64,000 nt of DNA from Streptococcaceae bacterium (GTDB taxonomy: Bacteria; Bacillota; Bacilli; Lactobacillales; Streptococcaceae), in contig JAISXW010000011.1 of assembly GCA_031270325.1 (NCBI GenBank), positions 62,001 to 126,000 of the forward strand. Direction: 5' to 3'. The position numbers were made by a program, and so were the translations under genes. This document shows positions 17,759 to 27,532 of this stretch, in pieces (the first letter of the stretch is position 1; every line of letters starts with the position of its first letter). Below the pieces are notes generated by a model, which saw only the letters and a list, made by a program, of their open reading frames with translations, did not search any database and was not told the origin of the DNA.

Positions 17759-18670
17759 GTGAAAAAAGTGAAAAATTTGACTAAGAATAAGGTAATCGTG
17801 ATTGCAGGACCGACAGCGGTGGGCAAAACAGCGTTGTCAATCGAGTTGGCACAACAATATGGTGGCGAGCTCATCAATGGTGACAGTCAGCAAGTCTATC
17901 GAGGCGTTGAGATTGGGACAGCCAAAGCGACAGCTGCAGAACAGGCGGCTGCCCAGCACCATTTGATTGATGTGCGTGACTTATCCGAGACATTCAGCGC
18001 CTATGACTTTGTGCAGGCAGCCAATCAGGCGATAAAGACCATTTTAGCGCGTGGAAAAGTGCCGATTATCGTTGGCGGGACGGGGCTTTATCTGCAAAGT
18101 TTGATCGAAGGCTATCATCTTGGTGGATCGGGACAGCATGAGCAGATGCGTGCTTTGCGTGAGGTATTGGCACAATTGACTGATGCCCAACTCTTTGATA
18201 AGGTCGCTGAACAAGGCATAACCTTAGCTGAACCGAATAGACGTCGGGCGATCAGAGCTTTGGAAATCGCAACTTACGGAGAGCAGTTAGAGAATCAAGC
18301 GTCTAGTGATGAGTTCTTAATCCTCGGGCTAAATGCGGAACGACAAGTGCTTTATTCACGAATCAATCAACGGGTTGACGAGATGATGGCAGCAGGGCTG
18401 TTAGCAGAGGCAAGGTTGCTTCATGAGCAGTTTCGGGAATCACAGGTGGCGCGGGCAATCGGTTATAAGGAGTTCTTCCCTTATTTCGACGGAAGGCTAT
18501 CGTTAGAGGCAGCAGTCGAGGCGGTGAAGCGCAACTCGAGGCGGTATAGCAAACGGCAACTGACTTGGTTCAAAAATCGAATGGCTGTTGACTTTGAAGA
18601 TGTGCTGGCAGCGGATTTTAAAATCAGGGTAACTCAAAAGATAGAAAGGTTTTTAAATGATAACAACTGA
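17759..18670 (+). CDS. miaA: tRNA dimethylallyltransferase
   Basis: 303 residues. It transfers the dimethylallyl group to A37 of tRNAs reading UNN codons. P-loop VIAGPTAVGKTALSIELA, then GGELINGDSQQVYRG, VGGTGLYLQSLIEGY and RYSKRQLTWFKN are family hallmarks. The start is uncertain: GTG 17759, GTG 17768 or TTG 17777 all lack a Shine-Dalgarno sequence, and the leader is only about 14 nt. hflX starts inside its last codons, as in streptococci. Confidence 0.94.
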   Translation: MKKVKNLTKNKVIVIAGPTAVGKTALSIELAQQYGGELINGDSQQVYRGVEIGTAKATAAEQAAAQHHLIDVRDLSETFSAYDFVQAANQAIKTILARGKVPIIVGGTGLYLQSLIEGYHLGGSGQHEQMRALREVLAQLTDAQLFDKVAEQGITLAEPNRRRAIRALEIATYGEQLENQASSDEFLILGLNAERQVLYSRINQRVDEMMAAGLLAEARLLHEQFRESQVARAIGYKEFFPYFDGRLSLEAAVEAVKRNSRRYSKRQLTWFKNRMAVDFEDVLAADFKIRVTQKIERFLNDNN

Positions 18671-19913
18671 ACGCGAGCCAGAGCGAGTCATCTTGGTTGG
18701 GGTTGAAACCTTTGAGAATCAAGCGACCTTTGAGGCTTCAATGACAGAATTAGCTAGCCTCGCCACAACTGCTGGTGCCACTGTCAGTACTACCTTTACT
18801 CAGAAAAAAGAACGATTAGATGGTAAGTATCTGGTAGGTATCGGGAAACTTCAGGAAATCAAAACGCAGCTAGAGCTAGAAGATGAGGCGGACGCAGTCA
18901 TCTTCAATCATCAACTGACACCGCGACAACTGACCAATTTGTCGGCGTTTTTAGGCGTTAAGGTGCTTGATCGGATGCAGTTGATTTTAGATATTTTTGC
19001 ACTTCGTGCCAGATCCCATGTCGGCATGCTTCAAGTCGAATTGGCTCAGTTGACTTATCTCTTACCCCGATTAGCTGGCAGCAAGGGCTTAGCGCTCAGT
19101 CGTCAAGCTGGAGGGATTGGTGCACGTGGTGCTGGTGAAAGTCAACTAGAGCTAGATCGCAGACAGATTCGACATCGGCTGGCATTAATCGAGGCACAAT
19201 TAAAAAAAGCTGAGCAAGTCCAAGCCAATATGCGCCAAAAACGGCAAGCCTCACCTGTTTTTAAGATCGGTTTGATTGGCTATACGAATGCAGGCAAGTC
19301 CTCGATTTTTAATGCCTTGACAGCGACAAATCAATATGAACAAGACGAATTGTTTGCGACCTTAGATGCGACGACGAAGTCTTTTTCGATTCAAGATGAA
19401 CTGATGGTGACCTTGACGGACACTGTTGGCTTTATTCAGGATTTACCGACTGAGTTGGTCAAGGCTTTTAAGGCAACGCTTGAGGAGTCTAAAACGGTTG
19501 ATTTGTTACTTCACGTGATTGATGCCTCGAATGCCACGCACCAGATACACGAAGATGTGGTTGAAGGGATCATCAAGGAGTTGGGCATGGCAGATATTCC
19601 TGTCTTGACGGTTTATAATAAACTGGATTTAGCGGACAACTTCGAGCCAACGATATTACCCAGTCTGCAACTTTCGATTAAGTCTGAGACTGGGCTTCAG
19701 CAGTTACGGCAAGCAATTCTAGCCAAAATGGCGACACTCTTTGTGCCTTTTGAGCTAGAGCTTCCGTATTCACAGGCACATCAATTGGCAAAACTGCGAA
19801 AGTTTGCACTGATTGAGCAGATCGTGGCGCAAGATGACTTGGCACGCTATTTGATTTCAGGAAAGATTGCAGAACGAGAGAAATGGAGACTATTAGAAAA
19901 TGGATTACGTTGA
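18657..19913 (+). CDS. hflX: Ribosome-associated GTPase HflX
   Basis: 418 residues. The N-terminal HflX domain (to about 190) contains DAVIFNHQLTPRQLTNL, and GGIGARGAGESQLELDRR precedes a coiled coil. The GTPase domain has G1 GYTNAGKSSIFNAL, G3 DTVGFIQDLP and G4 NKLDL. HflX splits stalled or stress-inactivated ribosomes. It overlaps miaA by 14 bp and the next gene by 14 bp. Confidence 0.95.
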   Translation: MITTEREPERVILVGVETFENQATFEASMTELASLATTAGATVSTTFTQKKERLDGKYLVGIGKLQEIKTQLELEDEADAVIFNHQLTPRQLTNLSAFLGVKVLDRMQLILDIFALRARSHVGMLQVELAQLTYLLPRLAGSKGLALSRQAGGIGARGAGESQLELDRRQIRHRLALIEAQLKKAEQVQANMRQKRQASPVFKIGLIGYTNAGKSSIFNALTATNQYEQDELFATLDATTKSFSIQDELMVTLTDTVGFIQDLPTELVKAFKATLEESKTVDLLLHVIDASNATHQIHEDVVEGIIKELGMADIPVLTVYNKLDLADNFEPTILPSLQLSIKSETGLQQLRQAILAKMATLFVPFELELPYSQAHQLAKLRKFALIEQIVAQDDLARYLISGKIAEREKWRLLENGLR

Positions 19914-20562
19914 GTTAGCCATCAAATCAGGTGGGTTTATGGCAATGGATCGGGTATTCTTGAACAATCGACTGGCTGAGCTGTCAAGTGACCGTGATAA
20001 ATTAGCCTACATCATGCCGCCAGCGAGTGTGATCAATGCTTATTTTGCTGAAATCTATCAGAAGCAAGGACCTGAGGCTGCGACAGACTACTTTTTAGAC
20101 TTGATGACGACCTTTAAAGGCTTTTCAGATCAACCGAGCTTTGACTTAGAGGGGCATGAGTCTGCACCGACCTTTCGTTTGATTCGCTTGAACTTATCAG
20201 GCAAATCATTTGGTTTTGCCTTTCAAAACGAACAAGGGCAAGCGCTGATTGTCAGTGAACTTGCAGATGAGCCGATAACAGATGCCCTTTTATTTGAAGT
20301 GGCGCAGCTTTTCCCGCATTATGTGATCCGTTTGGATGCGGGCAAGCTTACGTTGGGAGCGCTGGACTTTGAGCCATTTGGTTCCCCTGTCGACCTTGAT
20401 GAGCTGACAAGCCAAGCCGAAAACGAGCGCTACATCAAACTGACGACCTTCAATATCGCAGAGGGCATCACGCATTATCAAGGAATAGTAAATCATAGCA
20501 GAAGTCAAGCGAAAATGGTACAATACGAGGGTAGAGCATTTAACTTGTATATCAGAAAGTAG
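19900..20562 (+). CDS. Conserved protein of unknown function in the miaA-hflX-rnz cluster
   Basis: 220 residues, soluble, acidic, with no motif I can name. In streptococci a similar-sized uncharacterised gene sits between hflX and rnz, so the position is conserved. Its start overlaps the end of hflX (AATGGATTACGTTGA), indicating coupled translation. In this window rnz does not follow directly: three genes, a repeat array and a tRNA lie between. Confidence 0.7.
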   Translation: MDYVELAIKSGGFMAMDRVFLNNRLAELSSDRDKLAYIMPPASVINAYFAEIYQKQGPEAATDYFLDLMTTFKGFSDQPSFDLEGHESAPTFRLIRLNLSGKSFGFAFQNEQGQALIVSELADEPITDALLFEVAQLFPHYVIRLDAGKLTLGALDFEPFGSPVDLDELTSQAENERYIKLTTFNIAEGITHYQGIVNHSRSQAKMVQYEGRAFNLYIRK

Positions 20563-20570
20563 GGGAAAAA

Positions 20571-21464
20571 ATGGTAACTCTTTTAATTGTCTTGTTTGTC
20601 ATCATCGTTTTGGTTTTGGCAAGTCTATCGAGCTTGTTTTTTGTCGTCAAGCAACAAAGTGTGGCGATTATTGAACGGTTTGGGAAGTTTACGTCAATTG
20701 CTGACTCGGGCTTTCACTTTAAATTACCTTTTGGCATTGATCGGATTGCGGCGCGCGTGCAGCTTCGTTTGCTCCAAAATGATATGACTGTGGAAACTAA
20801 GACCGAGGATAATGTTTTTGTTCAGATGACAGTGGCGACTCAGTACCGTGTCAATGAAGCAAATGTGACGGATGCTTACTATAAATTGATGAATCCTGGT
20901 GAGCAGATCAAATCTTATATTGAGGATGCTTTGCGTTCAAGTGTGCCTAAGCTGACTTTGGACGAGTTGTTTGAGAAGAAAGATGAAATTGCCCTTGAAG
21001 TTCAACGTCAAGTCGCAGAGGAAATGTCGACTTACGGCTATATCATCGTCAAAACCTTGATTACCAAAGTGGAGCCAGATGCCGAAGTCAAGCAGTCGAT
21101 GAACGAAATCAATGCAGCCCAACGTAAACGTGTGGCGGCACAAGAATTGGCTAACGCCGATAAGATTAAAATCGTCACAGCTGCAGAGGCTGATGCGGAG
21201 AAAGATCGACTTCACGGGGTCGGGATTGCTGAGCAACGGAAAGCGATCGTAGATGGTCTGGCGCTGTCAATCAAGGAAATGAAAGAGACAGGAGTAGATA
21301 TTTCAGAAGATCAGATCATGTCAATCCTTTTGACCAACCAATATCTTGATACCTTGAATCAATTTGCCAATAATGGCAATTCATCTGTTTTCTTACCAAG
21401 CCAACCTGACGGTATCGAAGATATCCGGACACAAATCTTGACAGCACTCAAAGCTAAGAGATAG
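20571..21464 (+). CDS. SPFH/Band 7 (stomatin-like) membrane protein
   Basis: 297 residues. N-terminal membrane helix (about 3-27), then the SPFH domain with VVKQQSVAIIERFGKFTSIADSGFHFKLPF and DNVFVQMTVATQYRV, and a helical C-terminal region (AAQRKRVAAQELANADKIKIVTAAEADAEKDRL) that mediates ring assembly. It is closest in layout to QmcA/slipin proteins, which scaffold membrane microdomains and proteases; the cellular role here is inferred. Eight bp after the preceding gene and probably cotranscribed. Confidence 0.88.
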   Translation: MVTLLIVLFVIIVLVLASLSSLFFVVKQQSVAIIERFGKFTSIADSGFHFKLPFGIDRIAARVQLRLLQNDMTVETKTEDNVFVQMTVATQYRVNEANVTDAYYKLMNPGEQIKSYIEDALRSSVPKLTLDELFEKKDEIALEVQRQVAEEMSTYGYIIVKTLITKVEPDAEVKQSMNEINAAQRKRVAAQELANADKIKIVTAAEADAEKDRLHGVGIAEQRKAIVDGLALSIKEMKETGVDISEDQIMSILLTNQYLDTLNQFANNGNSSVFLPSQPDGIEDIRTQILTALKAKR

Positions 21465-21501
21465 GTTGAAAATGTTGTCTGACCTGATGTGTCAGGCACT
21501 C

Positions 21502-21533
21502 AAAAAGCGGCGTCAATTTGACGCCGCTTTTTT
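21502..21533 (+). terminator. Terminator after the SPFH gene
   Basis: AAAAAGCGGCGTCA and TGACGCCGCTTTTTT form a long perfect stem with T run. The repeat array starts immediately after it. Confidence 0.88.
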
Positions 21534-21534
21534 A

Positions 21535-21799
21535 GACTGAGTGTAAAAAAATTTTAGACTCATAGCGAAAATTTTTGACACTGATAGCGGATTTTTTTTG
21601 CACTGATAGCGAAAAAATTTGAGACTGATAGTGGATTTTTTTTGCACTGATAGCGAAATTATTTGACACTGAGAGCGAAATTTTTTGAGACTCAGTGCGA
21701 AAAAAATTTTCAACTGAGTGTCAAAGAAATCGAGACTGAGCCTGAAAAAAATTTCAGACTGTGTGCCAACAAAATTGACACGTAGTCTCAAACGATTTT
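21535..21799. repeat. 22-bp repeat array (GACTGATAGCG type)
   Basis: About twelve units, ten of 22 bp and two of 23, of the form (G/C)ACTGATAGCGAAA-TTTTTTGA with variants. Each has an A/T tract at the same phase. The unit is the same family as at 41964-42390. It fills most of the 482-bp gap between the SPFH gene and the DUF6973 gene. Confidence 0.9.
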
Positions 21800-21885
21800 C
21801 CCAAAAAGAGCTGACTTAAGCCATGCTTGGCGAAAGGGGTATCGGAAGGTGCGGCGGCGCCTTGCTTTTGACTGCTAAAAAGGGG

Positions 21886-21914
21886 TTGACAATCAGAATG
21901 TAATCGCATACAAT
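21886..21914 (+). promoter_or_regulatory. Near-consensus promoter of the DUF6973 gene
   Basis: TTGACA, 17-bp spacer, TACAAT; then TATGGAGGAG before ATG 21947. Confidence 0.8.
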
Positions 21915-21946
21915 CTAGAGAGGGATAAGAATATGGAGGAGTTTAT

Positions 21947-23056
21947 ATGGAAAAGAAAATAGGTTTGATAATAAAGTTAAGTTTAATTATAATTTTGTTG
22001 TTGATATCACAAAACAAAATATCTGGTTGTGTTTTTGCAGATGAATTTCAAGAAGATAGCTTGGTATTGACAGAAGAAAAAATAAAATATTTATCTGATT
22101 CTGATTTTACAACTGTATATGAAGAGCTTGAAGCTAATAAAGATTTTGAAAAGATGTCAATAGAAAAAATTAATGTAAAAATAATATCCAGATTAATTGA
22201 AATTGCAGATAGTAATAGTAAAAAAAGGGGATATTTTGGTTCTCCTTTTACATCTGGGGAACTTAAGTTATTAGTAAATCCTTTATTAGCATATGAGGCG
22301 GTTATTGTTAATAATGCGGCAACGATTGCTCAGAATACGACAATGGATAAATATAAGCGAAATTGGGGGGACGATTCTTCAGATGCTTTTCGTCATGCTT
22401 ATTGGAATTCGAGTATCGTTTTAGGAGTTCATCGTAAAACAGGTGCTAGTATCACACGTTCTAGAGAAATTGCAAAAGTATGGACGGACGCTCATGAGTC
22501 AGATACAACAAATAAGAATGAAAAAACTATGGATTTGACTAACAATGGTATTGGTAGAAATGCAGTGGATAAAAATCGATCTGATGCTGATATGGCTGCT
22601 ATTATCTATAACAAAGTGAACCAAGGCGAAATGATTATCATCACACCAACTGTTTGGCGAGTATATCTTTGGCAAAATGGAGGTCAACATTTTTATACCA
22701 AGAATCAAGAAGAATATAAGCACCTTGTTAGAATAGGTGCTGGTCGTGGTGAGGGGATTGCATGGCACTTCAGTAATTCAGGAGACGATGTTTATCGCCT
22801 TTATAATCCTAATGCGAGTTATCATTTTTATACGAAAAATATAACTGAAAAAAATAGTTTAGTATCTCTTGGGTGGCAGTATGAAGGGGTGGGATTCAAA
22901 TCAAATGGGTCTTATCCAGTTTATCGTTTATATAATCTAAACACGGGCAAGCATTTTTTTACGACGAATTTAAATGAAAAAAATGCTATTCAAAACAGCG
23001 GTTGGCGTTACGAGTTGGCGTTACGAGGGGGTAGCTTTTTATGCGCAACTTATTAA
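21947..23056 (+). CDS. Secreted DUF6973 protein with C-terminal DUF5648 repeats, frameshifted end
   Basis: 369 residues. Signal peptide (about 1-31). The central part (about 90-225) has DDSSDAFRHAYWN, AHESDT and MDLTNNGIGRNA, matching my recollection of DUF6973. The C-terminus holds three beta-trefoil-like repeats with HFYTKN, VYRLYNPNASYHFYTKN and VYRLYNLNTGKHFFTTN, the DUF5648 pattern. The end is altered: a 13-bp tandem duplication (23002-23014, 23015-23027) shifts the frame, so the expected GWRYEGVAFYA becomes GWRYELALRGGSFL. The gene is visibly more AT-rich than its neighbours, has its own strong promoter and sits by a tRNA, all suggesting gain by transfer. Activity unknown; a cell-wall or host-surface role is a guess. 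Confidence 0.82.
   Translation: MEKKIGLIIKLSLIIILLLISQNKISGCVFADEFQEDSLVLTEEKIKYLSDSDFTTVYEELEANKDFEKMSIEKINVKIISRLIEIADSNSKKRGYFGSPFTSGELKLLVNPLLAYEAVIVNNAATIAQNTTMDKYKRNWGDDSSDAFRHAYWNSSIVLGVHRKTGASITRSREIAKVWTDAHESDTTNKNEKTMDLTNNGIGRNAVDKNRSDADMAAIIYNKVNQGEMIIITPTVWRVYLWQNGGQHFYTKNQEEYKHLVRIGAGRGEGIAWHFSNSGDDVYRLYNPNASYHFYTKNITEKNSLVSLGWQYEGVGFKSNGSYPVYRLYNLNTGKHFFTTNLNEKNAIQNSGWRYELALRGGSFLCATY
23002..23027 (+). repeat. 13-bp tandem duplication inside the DUF5648 coding region
   Basis: TTGGCGTTACGAG is present twice in direct succession. Removing one copy restores GWRYEGVAFYAQLINSN and a stop, the canonical repeat ending. Confidence 0.92.
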
Positions 23057-23361
23057 CTCGAATTAGTCAGATCCTTGCCGCGATTGGTGTCGTGTCAGTC
23101 TGTTTTCCTTTATATCTGATCGTCATTTGTCATGCCTTTCCCTACTATTTCTTAGAGGGCAAGTGGCGGATTTCGCTAGTTGGCTTGCTGATTTTTTTGA
23201 GTGTGGTGGCGGTGCAGATGTCTATCTATCATCGCTATCAGGACAAGTGGCAGATCAAGTGGCGCGTGATTTATTGGGTGGTTTGTCTCCATCTCCTACT
23301 GCTTGTGACTTGTATCCTTTGGGCGCTGAGTCAGGGGCAGGCCTTACAGCACTTAACTTGA
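23041..23361 (+). CDS. Small integral membrane protein
   Basis: 106 residues with three hydrophobic segments (about 8-30, 42-62, 75-97) joined by basic loops. No family recognised. It starts inside the end of the DUF6973 gene. The TAGC-T-rich stretch before the ATG (GGGGGTAGCTTTTT) holds a usable GGGGG ribosome site. Base composition is richer in GC than the upstream gene, so the two may have different origins. Confidence 0.5.
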   Translation: MRNLLTRISQILAAIGVVSVCFPLYLIVICHAFPYYFLEGKWRISLVGLLIFLSVVAVQMSIYHRYQDKWQIKWRVIYWVVCLHLLLLVTCILWALSQGQALQHLT

Positions 23362-23466
23362 GTTGAGTGATTAGCAAAAGCAAGCAAAGAATTTCGGCAA
23401 TTTGACGGGATTTTTTTGCCTTTTAATCAAAATTCTGATAAACTATAATAGTTGTCAAACAAAAAT

Positions 23467-23539
23467 TCCGTCCTTAGTGTAATGGATATCACGTAAGATT
23501 CCGGTTCTTGAGATGGGGGTTCGATTCCCTCAGGACGGA
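23467..23539 (+). tRNA. tRNA-Arg (anticodon CCG)
   Basis: 73 bases. Acceptor arms TCCGTCC and GGACGGA pair fully. Anticodon stem TAAGA/TCTTG holds the loop TTCCGGT, with anticodon CCG. The T arm is GGGGG-TTCGATT-CCCTC. No encoded CCA. A single-gene tRNA, with a T run right behind it. Confidence 0.93.
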
Positions 23540-23561
23540 TTTTTTTCTTTTAAAGGGTACT

Positions 23562-23586
23562 TCTCATCACTAGATGAGTGATGAGA
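23562..23586. promoter_or_regulatory. Perfect inverted repeat between tRNA-Arg and rnz
   Basis: TCTCATCACT and AGTGATGAGA flank AGATG. No T run follows, so it is not a normal terminator. It could be an operator, or a hairpin in the rnz leader. Confidence 0.6.
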
Positions 23587-23618
23587 GGTGCTCTAAAGCT
23601 TAAATGCGAAAGGAAACT

Positions 23619-24560
23619 ATGGAAATTCAATTTTTGGGAACAGGGGCTGGTCAGCCAGCCAAACAGCGAAATGTCACGGCGATGGCGCTCAAATTATTGG
23701 CAGAGCGTAATGAAATCTGGTTGTTTGATTGTGGGGAAGCCACGCAACATCAGATTTTAGAGACGACGATTCGGCCGCGAAAGATCACGAAAGTGTTCAT
23801 CACTCATTTGCATGGCGATCATATTTTTGGTCTGCCTGGTTTTTTGTCTAGTCGGAGCTTTCAGACTTCCTCTCTGGACGAGATACCACAACCGCTTGAC
23901 CTATATGGTCCAGTCGGGATTAAAAACTATGTGATGACATCGCTCAGGTTGTCAGGGAGTAAGCTAAGTTATCGGATTAATTTTCATGAGCTGGATGAGA
24001 CGGATGCGGGGAGAATCTTTTCAGATGAGACCTTTGACGTTTACATGGCACCCTTAGATCACACGATTTTTTCCATGGGCTATCGCATTGTTGAAAAGGA
24101 TAAACAAGGGGAACTAGATGCTCAAGCTTTGAAAGCGGCAGGTGTTCCTTTTGGGCCACTCTTTGGCAAGGTAAAAAATGGTCAAGATATTGAAGTCAAT
24201 GGGCAAGTGATTCGTGCGGCAGACTTCGTTGGTCCAGATAAAAAAGGACGTGTGGTCACGATTTTAGGAGATACACGTCAGACAGATCAGGCCATTCGCT
24301 TGGCGCTTGGCAGCGATGTGTTGGTACACGAGGCGACGTATCAAGCGAGCGAGGCCAAGATAGCCAAAAGTCACGGACACGCAACGACACAACAAGCAGC
24401 AGAAGTTGCCAAACAAGCACAGGTCAAGCGCCTACTCTTGACGCATATTTCGGCACGTTATGTCGGCTCTCTTGTCGGGCAATTAGCCAAAGAAGCCAAG
24501 CGAACTTTTGAGAACAGTTTTGTGGTCAAAGACTTATATGAAGAAACGATCCAATCATGA
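23619..24560 (+). CDS. rnz: Ribonuclease Z
   Basis: 313 residues. Metallo-beta-lactamase fold nuclease that cuts tRNA precursors lacking encoded CCA at the 3' end. Motifs: [26 protein letters not shown], the zinc motif [22 protein letters not shown], and [10 protein letters not shown]. The exosite region [10 protein letters not shown] is present. ATG 23619 follows AAAGGA; an earlier ATG at 23604 adds five residues and lacks a ribosome site. It directly follows a tRNA gene of the kind it would process. Confidence 0.95.
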   Translation: MEIQFLGTGAGQPAKQRNVTAMALKLLAERNEIWLFDCGEATQHQILETTIRPRKITKVFITHLHGDHIFGLPGFLSSRSFQTSSLDEIPQPLDLYGPVGIKNYVMTSLRLSGSKLSYRINFHELDETDAGRIFSDETFDVYMAPLDHTIFSMGYRIVEKDKQGELDAQALKAAGVPFGPLFGKVKNGQDIEVNGQVIRAADFVGPDKKGRVVTILGDTRQTDQAIRLALGSDVLVHEATYQASEAKIAKSHGHATTQQAAEVAKQAQVKRLLLTHISARYVGSLVGQLAKEAKRTFENSFVVKDLYEETIQS

Positions 24561-25288
24561 AAAAGATGCTCATAACAGGTGCAACGGGAGATATTGCACG
24601 GGAAATCGCCAAGCAAGCGCAAGGTTATCAGTTGATTTTGTTATCACGAGAGATTAGCAGTTTGCAAGCTGTCTCGCCTAACCTCTATCAAGTCGATTTG
24701 GCTGACGAACAGGCTTTACTTGCAACTTGTCAAGAAATTTCAGCACGTTTCGGCCCGATTGATGTCTTGATTAATAATGCGGGTTATGGGTATTTTAAGC
24801 CCTTTTTATCAGACAGTGCCGCTGATGTGCGTCAGATGTTTGAAGTCAATGTCCTAGCCTTAATGACAGTGACACGGGCCTTTTTGCCAGATATGGTGGC
24901 GCAAAAGTCTGGGCAGATTATCAATATTGCCTCAATGGCGAGCTATATGGCGACAGCTAAGTCGACCAGTTATGCGGCAACGAAATTTGCCGTTCGTGGC
25001 TTTTCCGATGCCTTACGTCAAGAGGTAAGGCCTGCAAACGTTCAGGTATTGACTGTGAATACAGGACCTGTCCTAACGAAATTTCATGCGGCTAATCCGA
25101 CCTATCTGGCTAAGGTTGGTAAAAATGTCGTGACACCAGCCTTTGTTGCGAGTCAAGTTGTCGCCAGTCTCCAAACCAATCGGCGAGAATTAAATTTGCC
25201 TTGGCAACTCAATGTGGCGAGAGTCTTTGCCAGTAATTTTCCTAACTTAGCAGATCGCATCACACGGAGGTTTTTCAATTTAAAATGA
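24557..25288 (+). CDS. Short-chain dehydrogenase/reductase
   Basis: 243 residues. Rossmann NAD(P) motif [13 protein letters not shown] at the N-terminus, NNAGYGYF, and catalytic Ser, Tyr and Lys in [25 protein letters not shown]. The classical SDR type, annotated DltE-like in some genomes. The substrate cannot be told. Starts within the rnz stop (ATGA) and overlaps recJ by four bases, an arrangement conserved with streptococci. Confidence 0.92.
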   Translation: MKKMLITGATGDIAREIAKQAQGYQLILLSREISSLQAVSPNLYQVDLADEQALLATCQEISARFGPIDVLINNAGYGYFKPFLSDSAADVRQMFEVNVLALMTVTRAFLPDMVAQKSGQIINIASMASYMATAKSTSYAATKFAVRGFSDALRQEVRPANVQVLTVNTGPVLTKFHAANPTYLAKVGKNVVTPAFVASQVVASLQTNRRELNLPWQLNVARVFASNFPNLADRITRRFFNLK

Positions 25289-27513
25289 TCAGACCTACTT
25301 ATGACTGGCAACTCAACACAGAAGCACCCCCTGATGAGTTTGTCAAATTAGTCAAAAAACAAAAACTAGATAGCCTGACAGCTAAAATCCTCTGGAAAAG
25401 AAAGATCCGAAATGAAAATGAGTTGACGACCTTCTTAAATCCAGCACTTGAAAATCTTCATGACCCGTTCTTGTTTTATAGTATGCGTCGTGCTGTCGAG
25501 CGGATTCGCCGTGCTGTCGAAAGTCAAGAAATGATTCTTATTTATGGGGATTATGATGCGGACGGCATGACCAGTGCCAGTATCATGAAAACGGCCTTGG
25601 ACGAGATTGGGGCTGAGGCCCTGGTTTATTTGCCGAATCGTTTCACAGATGGCTATGGGCCGAATTTAGAGGTGTATCAGTACTTTATTGAGAATGAAAA
25701 CGTGAGCTTGATTATCACCGTTGATAATGGCGTTGCGGGTCATCAAGCAGTGGCTTATGCGCAAGAGAGTGGCTGTGATGTCATCATCACAGACCACCAT
25801 GCCTTGCCTGAAACATTACCGGATGCCTATGCGATTATTCATCCCGAACATCCAGACGGTCAATATCCCTTTAAGGAACTGGCGGGATGTGGCGTTGCCT
25901 TTAAAGTTGCCTGTGCGCTTTTAGACTATGTCCCATCAGAGATGTTAGACTTAGTCGCCATTGGAACGATTGCTGATATGATGGCGCTTAATGATGAAAA
26001 TCGAATCCTCGTGACCTTTGGCTTGGCAGTGCTGAAACAGACTGAACGTGTTGGACTTGAAGCCTTGATTCAGGTTGCTGATATCGACAAGCATGACATC
26101 ACAGAAGAAACGGTCGGCTTTCAGCTGGCGCCAAGATTAAATGCTCTAGGCAGAATTGATGATCCCAATCCAGCGATTACCTTGCTGACAGGTTGGGATG
26201 AGGAAGAAGCTCAGCAGATTGCTGAGTTGATTGATGAGCAGAATCAAGTGCGCAAAGCGCTGGTTGCGGACATGTTAGCAGAGGCTGAAAGCCAGTTAGA
26301 TGATAGTCCGGTTCAATTCATTTATCAGAAGGGGTGGAATCCAGGTGTTCTGGGTATTGTTGCAGGGCAGTTGTTACAAAAAACGGGTAAGCCGATTGTC
26401 ATGTTATCAGAAGAAAACGGGATTTTGAAAGGCTCAGCTCGTTCGATTCCGAGCTTTAATATTTTTGATGCCCTGACGGCTCACCGAGACTTATTCATTG
26501 CTTTTGGTGGTCATGCACAGGCTGCAGGCATGACCTTTGAATTAGAAAAATTACCTGAGATAAAAGAGGTCATCGCAGCCTTTATTTCTGATCATCAGAT
26601 TGATATGTCACAAAAAAATGTGCTGACACTAGATGAAACGATTCAATTAGCAGACATCAGTTTCGAGACCATTCAGTCCTTAGCTAAATTAGCACCATTT
26701 GGTCAAGACAACCCGAAACCACAGTTTTTAGTTAAAGATTATCAAGTGCGACAAAGTCGAGCAATGGGGCAGGACAATGCCCACCTCAAGCTAAAGATTG
26801 CGCAAGACCACACACAATTGGATGCCGTTTATTTTGGTCATGGTCAGGAGAGTGTTGAGTTTGAACAGTTAGCACCAGATTTGTCGGTCACTTTGTCAGT
26901 CAATACTTGGAATGGTAATACAGCTGTTCAGTTGATGGTGACAGATGCCAGAGTTGAAGGCAGCCAATTGATTGACTTACGCAATCAACAACATCAGACA
27001 CAAGTGCCAGAAAATGCTTTTGTTTTTAGAAATGAATCAGAAAATCATGCTATAATAAGTGATGTTCTGCTGATCGCTGAGACCCCCAATAGTCAAGCAG
27101 CGTTGGATAGATTAGCAAAAATTGTATCAGCTCATGACTTTACAGCGATTTACTTTCAAAATCAAATCAAACATGCCTATTATTTGACTGGTGGTGGCAC
27201 ACGTCAGCAATTTGCTAAGTTGTATAAGACGATTTATCAGTACCCAGAGTTTGATGTGCGGTTTAAACTGAAAAACTTGGCAGAGTTCTTGAAGATACCT
27301 GAGATTTTAGTCGTCAAAATGGTTCAAATTTTTGAAGAGTTAGACTTTGTCAAGATTAAGGATGGTTTGATGAGGGTCAATAAGCAGGCTAAAAAGCGTG
27401 AGATTTCTGATAGTCAACACTATCAAGACCTACAACTATTAGTTAAAACACAAGCATGTTTTGCTTTGTCACCTGTGCGCGAGATTTATCAGCAATTAAA
27501 AGATCAAGGCTAG
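25285..27513 (+). CDS. recJ: Single-strand DNA exonuclease RecJ
   Basis: 742 residues. DHH phosphoesterase: [54 protein letters not shown], and the DHHA1 region with [13 protein letters not shown]. An OB-fold and a C-terminal extension (about 570-742), typical of the long Firmicute form, follow. RecJ degrades 5'-ended single strands in recombination and base-excision repair. It overlaps the SDR gene by four bases. Confidence 0.96.
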   Translation: MIRPTYDWQLNTEAPPDEFVKLVKKQKLDSLTAKILWKRKIRNENELTTFLNPALENLHDPFLFYSMRRAVERIRRAVESQEMILIYGDYDADGMTSASIMKTALDEIGAEALVYLPNRFTDGYGPNLEVYQYFIENENVSLIITVDNGVAGHQAVAYAQESGCDVIITDHHALPETLPDAYAIIHPEHPDGQYPFKELAGCGVAFKVACALLDYVPSEMLDLVAIGTIADMMALNDENRILVTFGLAVLKQTERVGLEALIQVADIDKHDITEETVGFQLAPRLNALGRIDDPNPAITLLTGWDEEEAQQIAELIDEQNQVRKALVADMLAEAESQLDDSPVQFIYQKGWNPGVLGIVAGQLLQKTGKPIVMLSEENGILKGSARSIPSFNIFDALTAHRDLFIAFGGHAQAAGMTFELEKLPEIKEVIAAFISDHQIDMSQKNVLTLDETIQLADISFETIQSLAKLAPFGQDNPKPQFLVKDYQVRQSRAMGQDNAHLKLKIAQDHTQLDAVYFGHGQESVEFEQLAPDLSVTLSVNTWNGNTAVQLMVTDARVEGSQLIDLRNQQHQTQVPENAFVFRNESENHAIISDVLLIAETPNSQAALDRLAKIVSAHDFTAIYFQNQIKHAYYLTGGGTRQQFAKLYKTIYQYPEFDVRFKLKNLAEFLKIPEILVVKMVQIFEELDFVKIKDGLMRVNKQAKKREISDSQHYQDLQLLVKTQACFALSPVREIYQQLKDQG

Positions 27514-27532
27514 GGGCAGTAAGGAGATAAAG

